DNA from: Calothrix sp. PCC 7103
Lineage (GTDB): Bacteria; Cyanobacteriota; Cyanobacteriia; Cyanobacteriales; Nostocaceae
Direction of reading: 5' to 3'
Assembly: GCF_000331305.1 (NCBI RefSeq)
Contig: NZ_KB217483.1
Location: 892,340 to 956,339, forward strand
DNA: 64,000 nt
Part shown: positions 55,270 to 64,000 of the stretch, in pieces
Position numbering within the stretch: the stretch's first letter is position 1
Layout: the number at the start of each line of letters is the position of its first letter
Position numbers and translations under genes: made by a program
Notes under the pieces: generated by a model
Told to the model about the DNA's origin: nothing
Seen by the model: the letters and a program-made list of their open reading frames with translations, nothing else
The model's database searches: none

Positions 55270-56061
55270 ATGAATCATCTGCCTAAAAAGACATTTACTG
55301 AACGCTGGACACTGACCGGGAAAAAAGCTCTGCTTACAGGAGCAACAAAAGGCATTGGATTGGCAATTGCCGAGGAATTTCTTTCACTAGGCGCCGAAGT
55401 AGTAATTGTTGGTCGTAATCAAGACAAAATATTGCAAGTACTGGAACCCTGCCAAAAATTAGGTTGGCAAGCGCACGGAGTTGCTGCAGACGTGGCAACA
55501 TCTGATGGTCGGCATCAAATTATGGAATTTGTCCAGTCTGCTTTAGGGAATCTGGATATTTTGGTAAACAATGTTGGTACCAACATTCGCAAGAAAGCAT
55601 TGGACTACACAGAAGAAGAGTATGCAGAAATCTTTCAAACTAACTTAACTTCCGTGTTTGAACTTAGCCGACTCACTTACCAGATCTTAAAAGAGAGTGA
55701 GTCAGCCAGCATTATTAATATCAGTTCTGTTGCTGGTTTAACAGCGATTCGTACAGGCGTACCCTACGGCATGACCAAGGCAGCACTAGTGCAACTAACT
55801 CGTGCGTTGGCTTTTGAGTGGGCAAAGCAAAGGATTCGAGTTAATGCCATTGCTCCCTGGTTCATTGAAACTCCTCTGACAGAGCCATTGTTAAACAACC
55901 TAGACTTTCTGGATCAAGTGCAAGCACGTACCCCAATGGGACGAGTTGGGCAACCTGAAGAAATTGCTGGACTAGCGGCCTTCCTCTGTATGCCCACAGC
56001 AAGCTACATCACTGGGCAGTGCATTGCTGTAGATGGTGGATTTACTGCATCTGGTTTTTAA
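55270..56061 (+). CDS. SDR oxidoreductase, tropinone-reductase-like
   Basis: 263 residues. TGATKGIG near 18-26, NNVG near 98, catalytic Ser in NISSVAGL and YGMTK near 170. The general sequence, with [19 protein letters not shown], is that of the tropinone reductase-like SDRs known from plants and Anabaena-type cyanobacteria. It follows the beta-diketone hydrolase-like gene by 122 bp with MITE remains in between, so a linked pathway is possible. The substrate is unknown. Close relatives reduce small ketones with NADPH. Confidence 0.85.
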   Translation: MNHLPKKTFTERWTLTGKKALLTGATKGIGLAIAEEFLSLGAEVVIVGRNQDKILQVLEPCQKLGWQAHGVAADVATSDGRHQIMEFVQSALGNLDILVNNVGTNIRKKALDYTEEEYAEIFQTNLTSVFELSRLTYQILKESESASIINISSVAGLTAIRTGVPYGMTKAALVQLTRALAFEWAKQRIRVNAIAPWFIETPLTEPLLNNLDFLDQVQARTPMGRVGQPEEIAGLAAFLCMPTASYITGQCIAVDGGFTASGF

Positions 56062-56077
56062 CGATCATAGGGCTTGC

Positions 56078-56572
56078 TCATGCTTCTGTAAACTTCATTG
56101 CTACCCCATTCATACAATAACGCTTACCCGTAGGCGCCGGACCATCATCAAACACATGACCCAAATGTCCACCGCAGCGACTACAATGTACTTCAACCCT
56201 AGTCATAAACAGTGAGTTGTCTACAGTTGTAGCAATTGCTCCATTAACAGGTTCATAAAAACTCGGCCATCCTGTGTTGCTGTTGAATTTGGTATTAGAT
56301 GTAAAAAGTGGTAATTTGCAGGCAGCACATGCATAAGTACCTTTATTATATTGTTTGTCGAGAGGACTACTGCCAGGGGCTTCAGTTCCGTGCTTACGCA
56401 ACACGCGAAATTGCTCGGCTGTTAGAATTTGGCGCCACTCTTCGTTAGTTTTAGTGATTTCAAACTCGTTCTTTGCAGTTGCCATAACTTTTGACTTTCC
56501 TGTAAAATGATGTGATAACCACGCTGTTCCAAACATTGCCGCACCAGCTTGTATAAAATACCGTTTTTTCAT
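56078..56572 (-). CDS. msrB: Peptide methionine (R)-S-oxide reductase MsrB, exported
   Basis: 164 residues. N-terminal hydrophobic segment (about 4-20: RYFIQAGAAMFGTAWLS) is a signal or anchor. Zinc Cys pairs Cys82/Cys85 (CAAC) and Cys130/Cys133 (CSRC) and the catalytic Cys153 in RYCMNGVAM are present. It reduces methionine-R-sulfoxide in proteins. Here it probably acts outside the cytoplasm. The only flanking gene is the converging SDR. Confidence 0.93.
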   Translation of the reverse strand: MKKRYFIQAGAAMFGTAWLSHHFTGKSKVMATAKNEFEITKTNEEWRQILTAEQFRVLRKHGTEAPGSSPLDKQYNKGTYACAACKLPLFTSNTKFNSNTGWPSFYEPVNGAIATTVDNSLFMTRVEVHCSRCGGHLGHVFDDGPAPTGKRYCMNGVAMKFTEA

Positions 56573-56772
56573 AATTTGTTTGCCGAAGTATGCTAACTAT
56601 TAGTATGAATTTGTATTCTGAATTCTCCCTGATAAAATCGTTAAAATTTGCTAAGAATCTGTTTCAAAGGATAAATATCACTACTACTATCAATACCTTC
56701 GCCAAAATAAAGAGGACCTTCTGTAGTAGAGTTATGTGTACCAAACTACAACTCAATCACCACAGAAAGCCC

Positions 56773-58059
56773 ATGCCAGATATATTAGCACTATTGGAAT
56801 GCTTACAACGACACACGACTAGAACAACTTTACGACGGTGGAACAGAATCATATCAGCAATGCTGGCTATGAGCGGAAGAATAACCATGCTGGGCATATC
56901 ACGGTGGTGTGGAAAGGGAGGGAGTTATCGAACAATACAACGTTTCTTTGCTTCATCACTACCTTGGGCAGTGCTTTTTTGGGTATTTTTTAAAGAACAT
57001 ATATTTCGTAGCAAAGAGACATATATATTAGCAGGGGATGAAGTAGTAGGAGCGTAAAGCAGGAGAAAAAAGTTATGGGATTGATAGATTTTTCTCATCC
57101 TTGTATGAGAAACCCATACTCGGATTATCTTTTTTTACATTATCCCTTGTAAGTATCGAGCAAAGAAAAGCATTTCCTATCAGCGTAGAGCAAATTATAA
57201 AACCAAAAGAAGATAAAGCAAAAAAATAATAGAAAAGCCCAAAGCATCTAAAAATGAGTCTCAAGAAGGAACTATAAAAAAGAAAGGTGGGCGCCCAAAG
57301 GGAAGTAAGACAAAGGATAAGAAAGAAGTAATTTTAACACCAGACTTTCTACGTATTCGTCGTCTGGTTCAGGATTTACTGAAAAAAATCAGTAACTTTT
57401 TACCATTGACATATTTAGTACTAGACGGTTATTTCGGAAATAATAAAGCCGTAGTTATGGCTCGGCAGGTAGGTTTACATCTAATTTGTAAAATGCGTCA
57501 TGACTCTGCTTTATATGTACCTTACGAGAATCCAGACCCGACCCGTAAGTCTCGACGTAAGTACGGGGAGAAAATTAACTATTCATTTATACCAGAGCGC
57601 TTTTTCAAAGAAACTAATATTAAAGATGACATTCGTACAGATATTTACCAAGCACAACTTCTACACAAGGAGTATTGTCAAGCATTAAATGTTGTCATCC
57701 TAGTACGAACAAATATGAAAACTTTAACACGAACTCATGCGGTGTTATTTTCAACAGACCTAAACCTCAGTCATGAGAAGTTAATTGATTATTATAGTTT
57801 GAGATTTCAAATTGAGTTCAATTACCGAGACGCTAAACAATTTTGGGGGCTAGAAGATTTTATGAATGTTGGAAAAACAGCAGTTACAAACGCGGCTAAT
57901 CTTGCATTTTTCATGGTTAATGTTTCACAAATTTTGCTTATTGATTTTCGTAAGTTTAATCCAGATTTTAGTATTACGGATTTGAAAGCACTGTTCCGAG
58001 GTTACAAATATGTTGAGGAAACTATAAAACTCCTTCCGGTAAAACCAGACCCAGTATAA
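56773..58059 (+). pseudogene. IS4/IS701-like DDE transposase, two frameshifts
   Basis: The N part starts MPDILALLECLQRHTTRTTL and runs to LAGDEVV, where one base is lost (about 57053). The middle part reads KAGEKSYGIDRFFSSLYEKP to EDKAKK, then a second shift (about 57228) leads to the end part GGRPKGSKTKDK to LPVKPDPV. DDE residues lie in AGDEVV, VLDGYFG and IEFNYRDAK. All three parts line up as one protein of about 430 residues. It is inactive. Terminal repeats were not found. Confidence 0.8.
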
Positions 58060-58419
58060 AAAGCAAATATTTTCCATAGAGTCACCAATTTAGGGCGCAT
58101 ACACCCTGCTAGTGCTTGCTCTACCAGTTCTTAAATTTGGCGAAGGTATTGACACTATTACTTGCGATTAGGTAAATTATCTTTGATTTCCTACTTTCCC
58201 TTTAAGATTACACAAAGTATTTATAAACGCGAGCATAATAACTACTGAGGAGCCATAATTTTTTATTTTTGTATTTAATAAAGTTTAGTGATTGGCGCCA
58301 AAAAATGGCGCACTATACATTAATGTGGATTAAATAAATTGTATTTTTGAGATTCGTTGAGATTTTGCAGTATAGTTACATCCAGTAATCTTCAATCTTT
58401 TCCTATTAGTAGAAAGTTA
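58060..58419. other. Intergenic region after the transposase remnant
   Basis: 360 bp, AT-rich. Contains the inverted GGCGCCAAAAAATGGCGC near 58293 (a hexamer and its partial copy). No gene found. Confidence 0.5.
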
Positions 58420-58815
58420 TTATTTAACTTCTGCTGCTGGAAACTCAGTCACTTTACCTTTTTTTACTGCTACTATTACGTCGAAAGTTGTGCAATAGGA
58501 AAATGTCACATCATTTTTTTTATTAAAAAGATTGACAACCATTCCTGCGCCTCCAGGTTGAATACCTATTGGCTCAAGGTCTCCGAAGAAAAAACGACGC
58601 ATTGCATCACCAGTACCAAATTTACCTTTATTGGCTGTAATCTTATCGATGTGTTGCTGAGGAGTCATACCCGTTAAATCTTTCATCTCTTTGCTATTGT
58701 TGCTAGCAACAGGAACAGGTTCAGGTGCAGTGCTATTATTGGTTTCATTAGCAGGAGCAGAGCAAGCAGTAATAATGCTAGCTATAAGTATTGTTGGTAA
58801 ATAATGAGATTTCAT
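58420..58815 (-). CDS. Lipoprotein of unknown function
   Basis: 131 residues. Lipobox IITAC with Cys18 after a hydrophobic signal. A low-complexity stretch (about 20-45) follows, then a small domain (about 48-131) with MTPQQHIDKITANKGKFG and PIGIQPGGAGMVVNLFNKKNDV. Two more Cys are absent apart from one in YCTTFD. No family recognised. It diverges from the chlorite dismutase gene with a 316-bp shared region. Confidence 0.7.
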   Translation of the reverse strand: MKSHYLPTILIASIITACSAPANETNNSTAPEPVPVASNNSKEMKDLTGMTPQQHIDKITANKGKFGTGDAMRRFFFGDLEPIGIQPGGAGMVVNLFNKKNDVTFSYCTTFDVIVAVKKGKVTEFPAAEVK

Positions 58816-59131
58816 TGCGTTTACTCCGGTACTTTAAAAATTACTAGTAACTTTGCTAATTACAAATTAATCAAACTTAAGATTTGATTAATTATTTCTG
58901 GCGATTATTAGCATTTGCAGTAGAAGTCTATCTTTTATACTTTCGGTTGTACATGATTAGAATCAATTTATTGGATAAACTTTACATACTAAAAATTTTC
59001 TTGTTAAAAAGGTATAAATATTGTTAATATAATTGAATTTTGTGTCGCAGCAATATAAGATTTTAAAATCTTTGACTCAATTTGATAATTTCCTATTCTA
59101 GATTGATTCCATTGATTCAATGGTAACTATT
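58816..59131. promoter_or_regulatory. Divergent promoter region of the lipoprotein and chlorite dismutase genes
   Basis: 316 bp, AT-rich. No clear -35/-10 pair was found. The 15-bp palindrome 59109-59123 lies at its right end. Confidence 0.45.
59109..59123. promoter_or_regulatory. Palindromic operator candidate at the chlorite dismutase start
   Basis: CCATTGA-T-TCAATGG: seven-bp perfect arms around one base, eight bp before the ATG at 59132. It covers the ribosome-binding zone, so bound protein or structure could block translation or transcription. The Crp/Fnr regulator just downstream is a possible user. Confidence 0.45.
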
Positions 59132-59689
59132 ATGAACAACAGATATTCGTTTATTGGTGGCAATCAGGGTATATGGAGAGTGGTAGATATTCAGGATGTT
59201 TTTGGAATTAGTTTAGAACATGCTGAAAGAGTAAATGTGCTGAATGATGCGGTCACGAAATTGCCATTGGATAGTTCGTGGGTTCTACAAGGTTTTAGTA
59301 GTAATATTCGCTATGCCATGCGTAATGAACTTGATGTTCTACAGGCAGTACAACCTGTGCTAAATCGCTCGGAAGCAGTTTCTGCGGTGCTGATTCCGAT
59401 TAAAAAATCTCTCCAGTGGTGGGAAATGGCACAAGATGAGCGGCGAGCAATTTTTGAAGAAGAGTCTCATCATACAGCTGTTGGTTTGGAGTATCTTCCA
59501 GGAGTTGCACGTCGGCTACTTCACTGTCGTGATTTCGGAGAACCATTTGATTTTCTTACATGGTTTGAATTTGCTCCAGAACACACCAAGGCTTTTGATG
59601 AATTATTGTTGCGGATGCGTGCAAGCAAAGAATGGGAGTATGTAGAACGTGAGGTTGAAGTTCGCCTAGAGCGAGATTATATTGTCTAA
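59132..59689 (+). CDS. cld: Dimeric-type chlorite dismutase family heme protein
   Basis: 185 residues from the ATG at 59132 (MNNRYSFIGG); a start at 59120 adds four. The fold motifs are WWEMAQDERRAIFEEESHH, the heme-proximal His114, YLPGVARRLLHCRDFGEPFDF with the distal Arg127, and LTWFEFAP. Thus the His/Arg pair of clade 2 (short, dimeric) chlorite dismutases is present, with a 13-residue spacing. Such enzymes turn chlorite into chloride and oxygen. True substrate in this host may differ. Converges with the Crp/Fnr regulator gene 29 bp downstream. Chlorite dismutase is more likely than HemQ, given the length. Confidence 0.85.
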   Translation: MNNRYSFIGGNQGIWRVVDIQDVFGISLEHAERVNVLNDAVTKLPLDSSWVLQGFSSNIRYAMRNELDVLQAVQPVLNRSEAVSAVLIPIKKSLQWWEMAQDERRAIFEEESHHTAVGLEYLPGVARRLLHCRDFGEPFDFLTWFEFAPEHTKAFDELLLRMRASKEWEYVEREVEVRLERDYIV

Positions 59690-59718
59690 TCAGTGAATTT
59701 GTACTCAAAAACTAAACC

Positions 59719-60339
59719 TTACATGGCGCCTGGGGTAAGAAATTTGGATTGGAGGATAATTTTTTTCTTGATACGGGTAATTACACCTTCATTTTGTAGT
59801 TTAGTTAATGTACGCGATAATACTTCAGGAGTAATTCCAATATCGACAGCGATGTCTTTGAGCGGATGATCTAAATCTATAATTTTTTGATTAGGAGGAG
59901 TAATAACATGCAAGTAATGTAATACACGGTCGCGTGCGGAGCGCATTCCCCGCAGTTCTAATAACAACTTAGTGTGGTGCAAGCGCCGTACTAACTGTTC
60001 TGTAAAAGCTTTCGATAAGTTAATATCCTGATCTAATGCTTGTAAAAATAGCTGCTTGGAAATAGAAATAATTTTTGTTGGTAGTTCAGCAACTGCCGTA
60101 CAAACATAAACATCGTTAAACAGTGATACTTCTGAAAAATACTCCCCAGGTCTGACTAAGTAATGGTTAATAATTTTACCTGTATTGGTATAATTAACAA
60201 GCTTAATGCATCCATAATCAATAACAAAAATGGCTTGTGCAAGCTCATTTTCATTAAAAAGAATTTCTCCGACTGCTAAACTTTGATAACTAACTGCAGT
60301 TTGTAAGCTTGCGGATATCTGATTGATTTTAAACTTCAT
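59719..60339 (-). CDS. Crp/Fnr-family transcriptional regulator
   Basis: 206 residues. A cyclic-nucleotide-binding-like beta roll (about 10-115: GEILFNENELAQAIFVIDYG, RPGEYFSEVSLF) and a winged helix (about 150-198: PLKDIAVDIGITPEVLSRTL). There are no Cys for an FNR iron-sulphur cluster. Effector unknown. It converges with the chlorite dismutase gene and may control it. Also close upstream on the same strand is a DUF2721 gene, with 35 bp between, so the two may be co-transcribed. Confidence 0.87.
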   Translation of the reverse strand: MKFKINQISASLQTAVSYQSLAVGEILFNENELAQAIFVIDYGCIKLVNYTNTGKIINHYLVRPGEYFSEVSLFNDVYVCTAVAELPTKIISISKQLFLQALDQDINLSKAFTEQLVRRLHHTKLLLELRGMRSARDRVLHYLHVITPPNQKIIDLDHPLKDIAVDIGITPEVLSRTLTKLQNEGVITRIKKKIILQSKFLTPGAM

Positions 60340-60374
60340 AAATGCATATTGAAATTATCTTAATTAAAATTATT

Positions 60375-60938
60375 TTAAGGATGAGAAAGAGACTTGAAAT
60401 TAAATAATCGATCTCGACTATTTCCTCGTCTTGGATTGCACGAATGACAGCTTTTTTGTAGCTCAATTTGGATAAATTCATGAGCCGCGCGCATTTCATA
60501 ACAGGTTAGAAATAGGCTCCAGCAGAGAATACCTACTCCCAATATGAAAATAAATAACACCAAGTAGGAAACCCATTCGATTGAAGTTGACCCGGCAACA
60601 GCAATTGCCAGCATATCAACTACAAAGATGAGAATAGATAAATAAATATAAATCAGCACATCATGCAGGATATGATGATGAACAAATAACCTAGAAATTA
60701 AATGTTCTACATGGTAAAATTGTTCTGTATTGATATTACCATTACTTGCATTGATACTCTTCAAATTTAGCCATTCCTGGTTTAAAGAGCGTAGTAAGTC
60801 CTCAATGGCTTTGTAGCGGAGTATTAACCCGTTAAGCAAAATCGCGCAGGCGGAAATCAAAACCGCAGGAACAATTATTGTTCCAATTGCTTTGGTCGCC
60901 GCTTCAGTTGAAAGCATCATTATCATCTGACCATACAT
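60375..60938 (-). CDS. DUF2721 family membrane protein
   Basis: 187 residues. Membrane segments about 15-42, 95-115 and 120-145; a C-terminal hydrophilic tail with CHSCNPRRGNSRD. The pattern is that of DUF2721, a family common in cyanobacteria and of unknown function. It ends 35 bp before the Crp/Fnr gene starts on the same strand. Its own upstream gap is short (72 bp) relative to the end of the cellulose-synthase-like gene. Confidence 0.75.
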   Translation of the reverse strand: MYGQMIMMLSTEAATKAIGTIIVPAVLISACAILLNGLILRYKAIEDLLRSLNQEWLNLKSINASNGNINTEQFYHVEHLISRLFVHHHILHDVLIYIYLSILIFVVDMLAIAVAGSTSIEWVSYLVLFIFILGVGILCWSLFLTCYEMRAAHEFIQIELQKSCHSCNPRRGNSRDRLFNFKSLSHP

Positions 60939-61010
60939 AAAACTATCCGTGCTAAAATATTACAAATATATAATACATATACTTTGACTAAATCAGAGCT
61001 TCTTAAAAGA

Positions 61011-63278
61011 TTAAACTTTGTTAACTCTCACCACACTCACATCCAAGTTTCTCTCAAAAATTATCCTTGGTCTAGATAAAATTTTGAATAATAACAAAAG
61101 TGAATTAAACTCATTTGGCGTACAGTAACGTTTCCATTGCCCTGGACGACAAAATAGCATTTCTACCAAGCTGCGGTGTTGCTCTAAAGTCGTTGATTCA
61201 AACTGTATTCTAATAATTGGAAATTCATTTTTAAGTCCACTGTTAATAATTGTTCCCTCTAATTTTAAATCTGACTCAGGAATTTCTAAGTTAACTTGCT
61301 GATTTACAATTAAATTCATTGGAGGTTTTTGAGTAAGAGCGATTTCCACCCCAATTTCCGATATTATTGTCGTTACCCCCCACACCTGCTTTTCATCTAA
61401 ATTTAAACAAACCACTCGTCGTAAATCAAACCATTCATAAGTATCTGATTTAGGAGCATCAATTAAAATCAACAAAGAAATGCCAAGCAGTATCAAGTTA
61501 TAAGCGCTCCAAATCCAGCCCAAACCAAAACCTTCAAGATGTTGCACAAGTTCAGAATTACTTGCTTCCATCGATAATTTCATCAGATACATTCCTAAGT
61601 TTCGCCAAAAACTGACAGCAGTGGCAATAAATAAAACAATTAAGGGTAAAGCTAAACCCCAATTAAAATAATACTTATCACTTATCGTACCTTTTGGGGT
61701 AACTTTAAATCCTTTTGAAAATGGACGTAACATTACTTGAATCACAGTTAGCGCTAGAGGAAAAGCAAGTACTAAACTGTAAATTTCTGATAGTATAGCA
61801 GAACGCGAACGAGAATTTAACCAAGAAAAAACAGTGATATTAGCACCAAAATAAGGCAAAAAATAATATAATGTTTCGGCTTGAGTCGCGCGAATAGGAA
61901 TAACGTTTACAAATGAATAAGCTAATGGCATCATCAAAAATCCAATCCGGGAAATACTAGTAAACCAATGTAGTAAACCCTCTAAGTGAGCAAGTCTTTG
62001 TATTGGTCGCAATCCACGAATTGTTAAGGGATTAGATTGAATAAAAAAAGCTTGAAGCGTACCTTGTGCCCAACGCAATCTTTGAGTTGCATGGGCTGAA
62101 ATATTCTCAGCAGCTAAACCTGCGCTTAATTTTTCGTCTAGATAAATTAATTTATAACCTTTAGCGGAAAGGCGAATTCCTGTAAAGTAATCCTCACTCA
62201 AAGATTCAGTAACAAAACCTCCTGTTTCTTCTAATGCACTGCGACGCACGACAAAAGAAGTTCCAGCACAAACGACACTACCCACTCCATCTTTAATCGG
62301 TTGAATTTGACGATAAAAAACTTCTTCTTCTGGGGTAACAATGTTTTCTAAACCTAAATTGCGAGCGATTGGGTCTGCATTATAAAAGCTTTGAGGTGTT
62401 TGTACAAGAGCAACTTTTTTATCTTGAAAGAAGCCAATAGTCCGGGTTAAAAAGTTTTTGGTAGGAATGAAATCAGCATCAAATATTACTATAAACTCTC
62501 CCTTGATTCGAGTTAAAGCATGATTTAAATTACCCGCCTTCGCATGAATATTATTAGACCGCGTTAAATAATTACACCCTAATTCTTCTGCTAATACTTT
62601 CATTTCTCGGCGCCGAGTATCATCCAGCAGATATATATTTTTGTTGATATAATCCAAAGCTTGGCAACCAATTATTGTTCGGCGTAGAATAAATATAGGC
62701 TCATTGTAAGTTGGTATCAAAATATCAACTTCAGGAGTAAAATTATTATTAATAGCAGCTAATAAATTTTCCGAAGCTTCTCGGCGACGGTCTTTAACGT
62801 TTAACATTAAAAACAGTTGGATAGTGCTACTGAGCAAAATTATCATTTCTAGGAAAAATAATCCTAGACTAAAAACGCCATTTAAAGGGGTTGCAACATT
62901 TAGAGTGGTAAAAACTCGCCATGCTAAATAGCGTCCAGTTAAAAAAATCAGCATTCCTATTACCAACCATCGTGACCAAACACGAGGTTGAGGAGAAATT
63001 TTGATAACTACTAGTAATGCTATAAAAACTGCCACAGTCGGTACTAGTAAATATTTTACTGTTACCATTGGTACTGCTAACCACATTGGTCGTTTTTGCT
63101 CAAAAGCATTTATTTGGGAGAAAATTCTATTAATTGTACCTTCACCACTGAACCATGCTAAAACGATGATGGCAGACAAGGCAACAATGGCTAATATAAC
63201 TAATGTTGCTGTACGGAATTTAAATAAATGCTTACTCTCAATATGATGAGAGTCTTTTGTGTCATGTGGAATTCTCAT
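61011..63278 (-). CDS. Cellulose-synthase-like GT2 (BcsA type) with PilZ domain
   Basis: 755 residues. Four membrane helices in the first 165, then GT2 (about 183-410) with DILIPTYNEP, Asp267-A-Asp269 (DAD), the SED at 361-363 in the place of TED and Gln399-x-x-Arg-Trp403 (QRLRW). More membrane helices to about 620. A C-terminal PilZ-like part with DLRRVVCLNLDEK and ISEIGVEIAL can bind c-di-GMP. So it may make cellulose or a related beta-glucan across the inner membrane, under c-di-GMP control. No BcsB is near. The sigma gene is 24 bp upstream and may be co-transcribed. Confidence 0.88.
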   Translation of the reverse strand: MRIPHDTKDSHHIESKHLFKFRTATLVILAIVALSAIIVLAWFSGEGTINRIFSQINAFEQKRPMWLAVPMVTVKYLLVPTVAVFIALLVVIKISPQPRVWSRWLVIGMLIFLTGRYLAWRVFTTLNVATPLNGVFSLGLFFLEMIILLSSTIQLFLMLNVKDRRREASENLLAAINNNFTPEVDILIPTYNEPIFILRRTIIGCQALDYINKNIYLLDDTRRREMKVLAEELGCNYLTRSNNIHAKAGNLNHALTRIKGEFIVIFDADFIPTKNFLTRTIGFFQDKKVALVQTPQSFYNADPIARNLGLENIVTPEEEVFYRQIQPIKDGVGSVVCAGTSFVVRRSALEETGGFVTESLSEDYFTGIRLSAKGYKLIYLDEKLSAGLAAENISAHATQRLRWAQGTLQAFFIQSNPLTIRGLRPIQRLAHLEGLLHWFTSISRIGFLMMPLAYSFVNVIPIRATQAETLYYFLPYFGANITVFSWLNSRSRSAILSEIYSLVLAFPLALTVIQVMLRPFSKGFKVTPKGTISDKYYFNWGLALPLIVLFIATAVSFWRNLGMYLMKLSMEASNSELVQHLEGFGLGWIWSAYNLILLGISLLILIDAPKSDTYEWFDLRRVVCLNLDEKQVWGVTTIISEIGVEIALTQKPPMNLIVNQQVNLEIPESDLKLEGTIINSGLKNEFPIIRIQFESTTLEQHRSLVEMLFCRPGQWKRYCTPNEFNSLLLLFKILSRPRIIFERNLDVSVVRVNKV

Positions 63279-63301
63279 TTTATCTCATCTAAGAATAATT
63301 A

Positions 63302-64000
63302 TTAGCTAGCCATATAACCGCGTACTTTATCTTGATACCTTCGCAACGTACTAAGAGCTTGGTTTTCTAGCTGTCGCACTCGTTCACGGCTAATTCCTAT
63401 ACGTAGACTAATCTGTGATAAAGATAGTTCTTTCTCATCAACTAAGCCAAAGCGTAAAGTCAAAACTTCCCGCTGTAGAGGAGTTAGCTTTAATAATAAT
63501 TTATCAATATCTTGGTATAAAAATTCCTGCTCTGCATCTAATTTCTTATCAAGTCCTTCATCTTTTAATGTATCTTGTAATACAATATCTTTGTCTGAGC
63601 TAATCCGTATATCTAAAGATAACGGTTGACGAGCTAATAGCAGGAAATCTCGAATTTGTTGAGGTTCTAAAGATAATGCTTGAGCGATTTCTACTACATT
63701 TGGTGTGCGGCTTAGTTTTTGCGACAATTCCCGCTGAACGCGCTTAATTTTATTTAATTTCTCTGTGATGTGAACGGGTAAACGAATAATGCGTCCTTGT
63801 TGAGAAATCGCTCTTGTGATAGCTTGACGAATCCACCAATAAGCATAGGTAGAAAATTTATAACCAAGAGTCGGGTCAAATTTTTCTACCCCCCGTTCTA
63901 ATCCTAACGTTCCTTCTTGAATTAAATCTAAAAATTCTACATTCCGTTTTAGGTATTTCTTCGCAATAGAAACTACTAATCGTAAATTAGCTCGAATCAT
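63302..64000 (-). CDS. Group 2 sigma-70 factor (SigB/C/D-type), 5' end cut by window
   Basis: At least 232 residues. It begins inside region 2 ([20 protein letters not shown]) and continues with the RpoD-type core [20 protein letters not shown], region 3 ([13 protein letters not shown]) and region 4 ([20 protein letters not shown]). The N terminus, with region 1.2 and the start, lies beyond 64000. The LLLLA/QQIR part and length suggest a group 2 sigma of cyanobacteria. The ATG at the border is internal. It ends 24 bp before the cellulose-synthase-like gene. Confidence 0.9.
   Translation of the reverse strand: MIRANLRLVVSIAKKYLKRNVEFLDLIQEGTLGLERGVEKFDPTLGYKFSTYAYWWIRQAITRAISQQGRIIRLPVHITEKLNKIKRVQRELSQKLSRTPNVVEIAQALSLEPQQIRDFLLLARQPLSLDIRISSDKDIVLQDTLKDEGLDKKLDAEQEFLYQDIDKLLLKLTPLQREVLTLRFGLVDEKELSLSQISLRIGISRERVRQLENQALSTLRRYQDKVRGYMAS

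Noticed and set aside
1-64000. tRNA, rRNA, riboswitch or attachment sites
   Set aside because: I looked for cloverleaf arms, rRNA motifs and known riboswitch cores on both strands and saw none. Absence by eye is not proof.

Overview
The window looks like chromosome of a filamentous, probably heterocyst-forming (Nostocales-type) cyanobacterium. The case rests on Ycf34, the sigma / DUF1822 / TPR-CHAT gene set, AMIN-domain and DUF4058 proteins, PEP-CTERM tails, paired two-partner-secretion (FHA-type) adhesins, a cyanobacterial-type dimeric chlorite dismutase, an IS4-like transposase remnant, and low GC with many short dispersed repeats. The genus cannot be fixed from the sequence. The most striking global feature is the palindrome GGCGCC: I counted about 100 copies by eye, roughly one per 640 bp. 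I saw no GCGATCGC (HIP1), so GGCGCC seems to hold the HIP1 role here.

Region by region. 1-4.6 kb: a class II lanthipeptide locus, with a double-glycine precursor peptide, a LanM of the three-cysteine (CCG) type and an AraC regulator. 5.1-16.5 kb: exported and surface proteins, comprising a subtilisin-fold protease with a PEP-CTERM tail, two paralogous FHA/TPS adhesins, two RTX calcium-binding proteins and a PEP-CTERM protein. 16.9-22.4 kb: a + strand set of sigma-70-like factor, DUF1822 protein, TPR-CHAT protease and a tiny Cys-rich protein. 22.5-31 kb: mixed genes (AMIN/serine hydrolase, TPR fragment, DUF4058, glycosyltransferase, YgfZ, lipase-like hydrolase, SDR, response regulator). 31-36.8 kb: one 1934-residue modular surface protein. 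37-45.5 kb: mostly housekeeping genes (L,D-transpeptidase, ureidoglycolate lyase / allantoinase-like pair, RuvC, YvcK, TsaE, Ycf34, CCA-adding enzyme, GT61).

45.7-58 kb is the accessory, decaying part. It holds a 145-bp MITE-like element present twice in inverted orientation, one copy splitting a small gene; an Rpn-type remnant; two exported proteases; an AlkB homologue; scraps of a thioredoxin/DUF442/permease operon; a CDP-alcohol phosphatidyltransferase; a SUMF1-domain protein; a beta-diketone-hydrolase-like crotonase next to a tropinone-reductase-like SDR; MsrB; and a frameshifted transposase. 58.4-64 kb: a lipoprotein, a chlorite dismutase with a palindrome at its start, a Crp/Fnr regulator, a DUF2721 protein, a cellulose-synthase-like GT2 with PilZ, and a sigma factor cut by the window end.

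How the genes may work together: 5-36 kb is dominated by secreted, adhesive and proteolytic proteins. The sigma/DUF1822/CHAT module sits beside them and is the best candidate for a control circuit. No tRNA, rRNA or CRISPR array was found.
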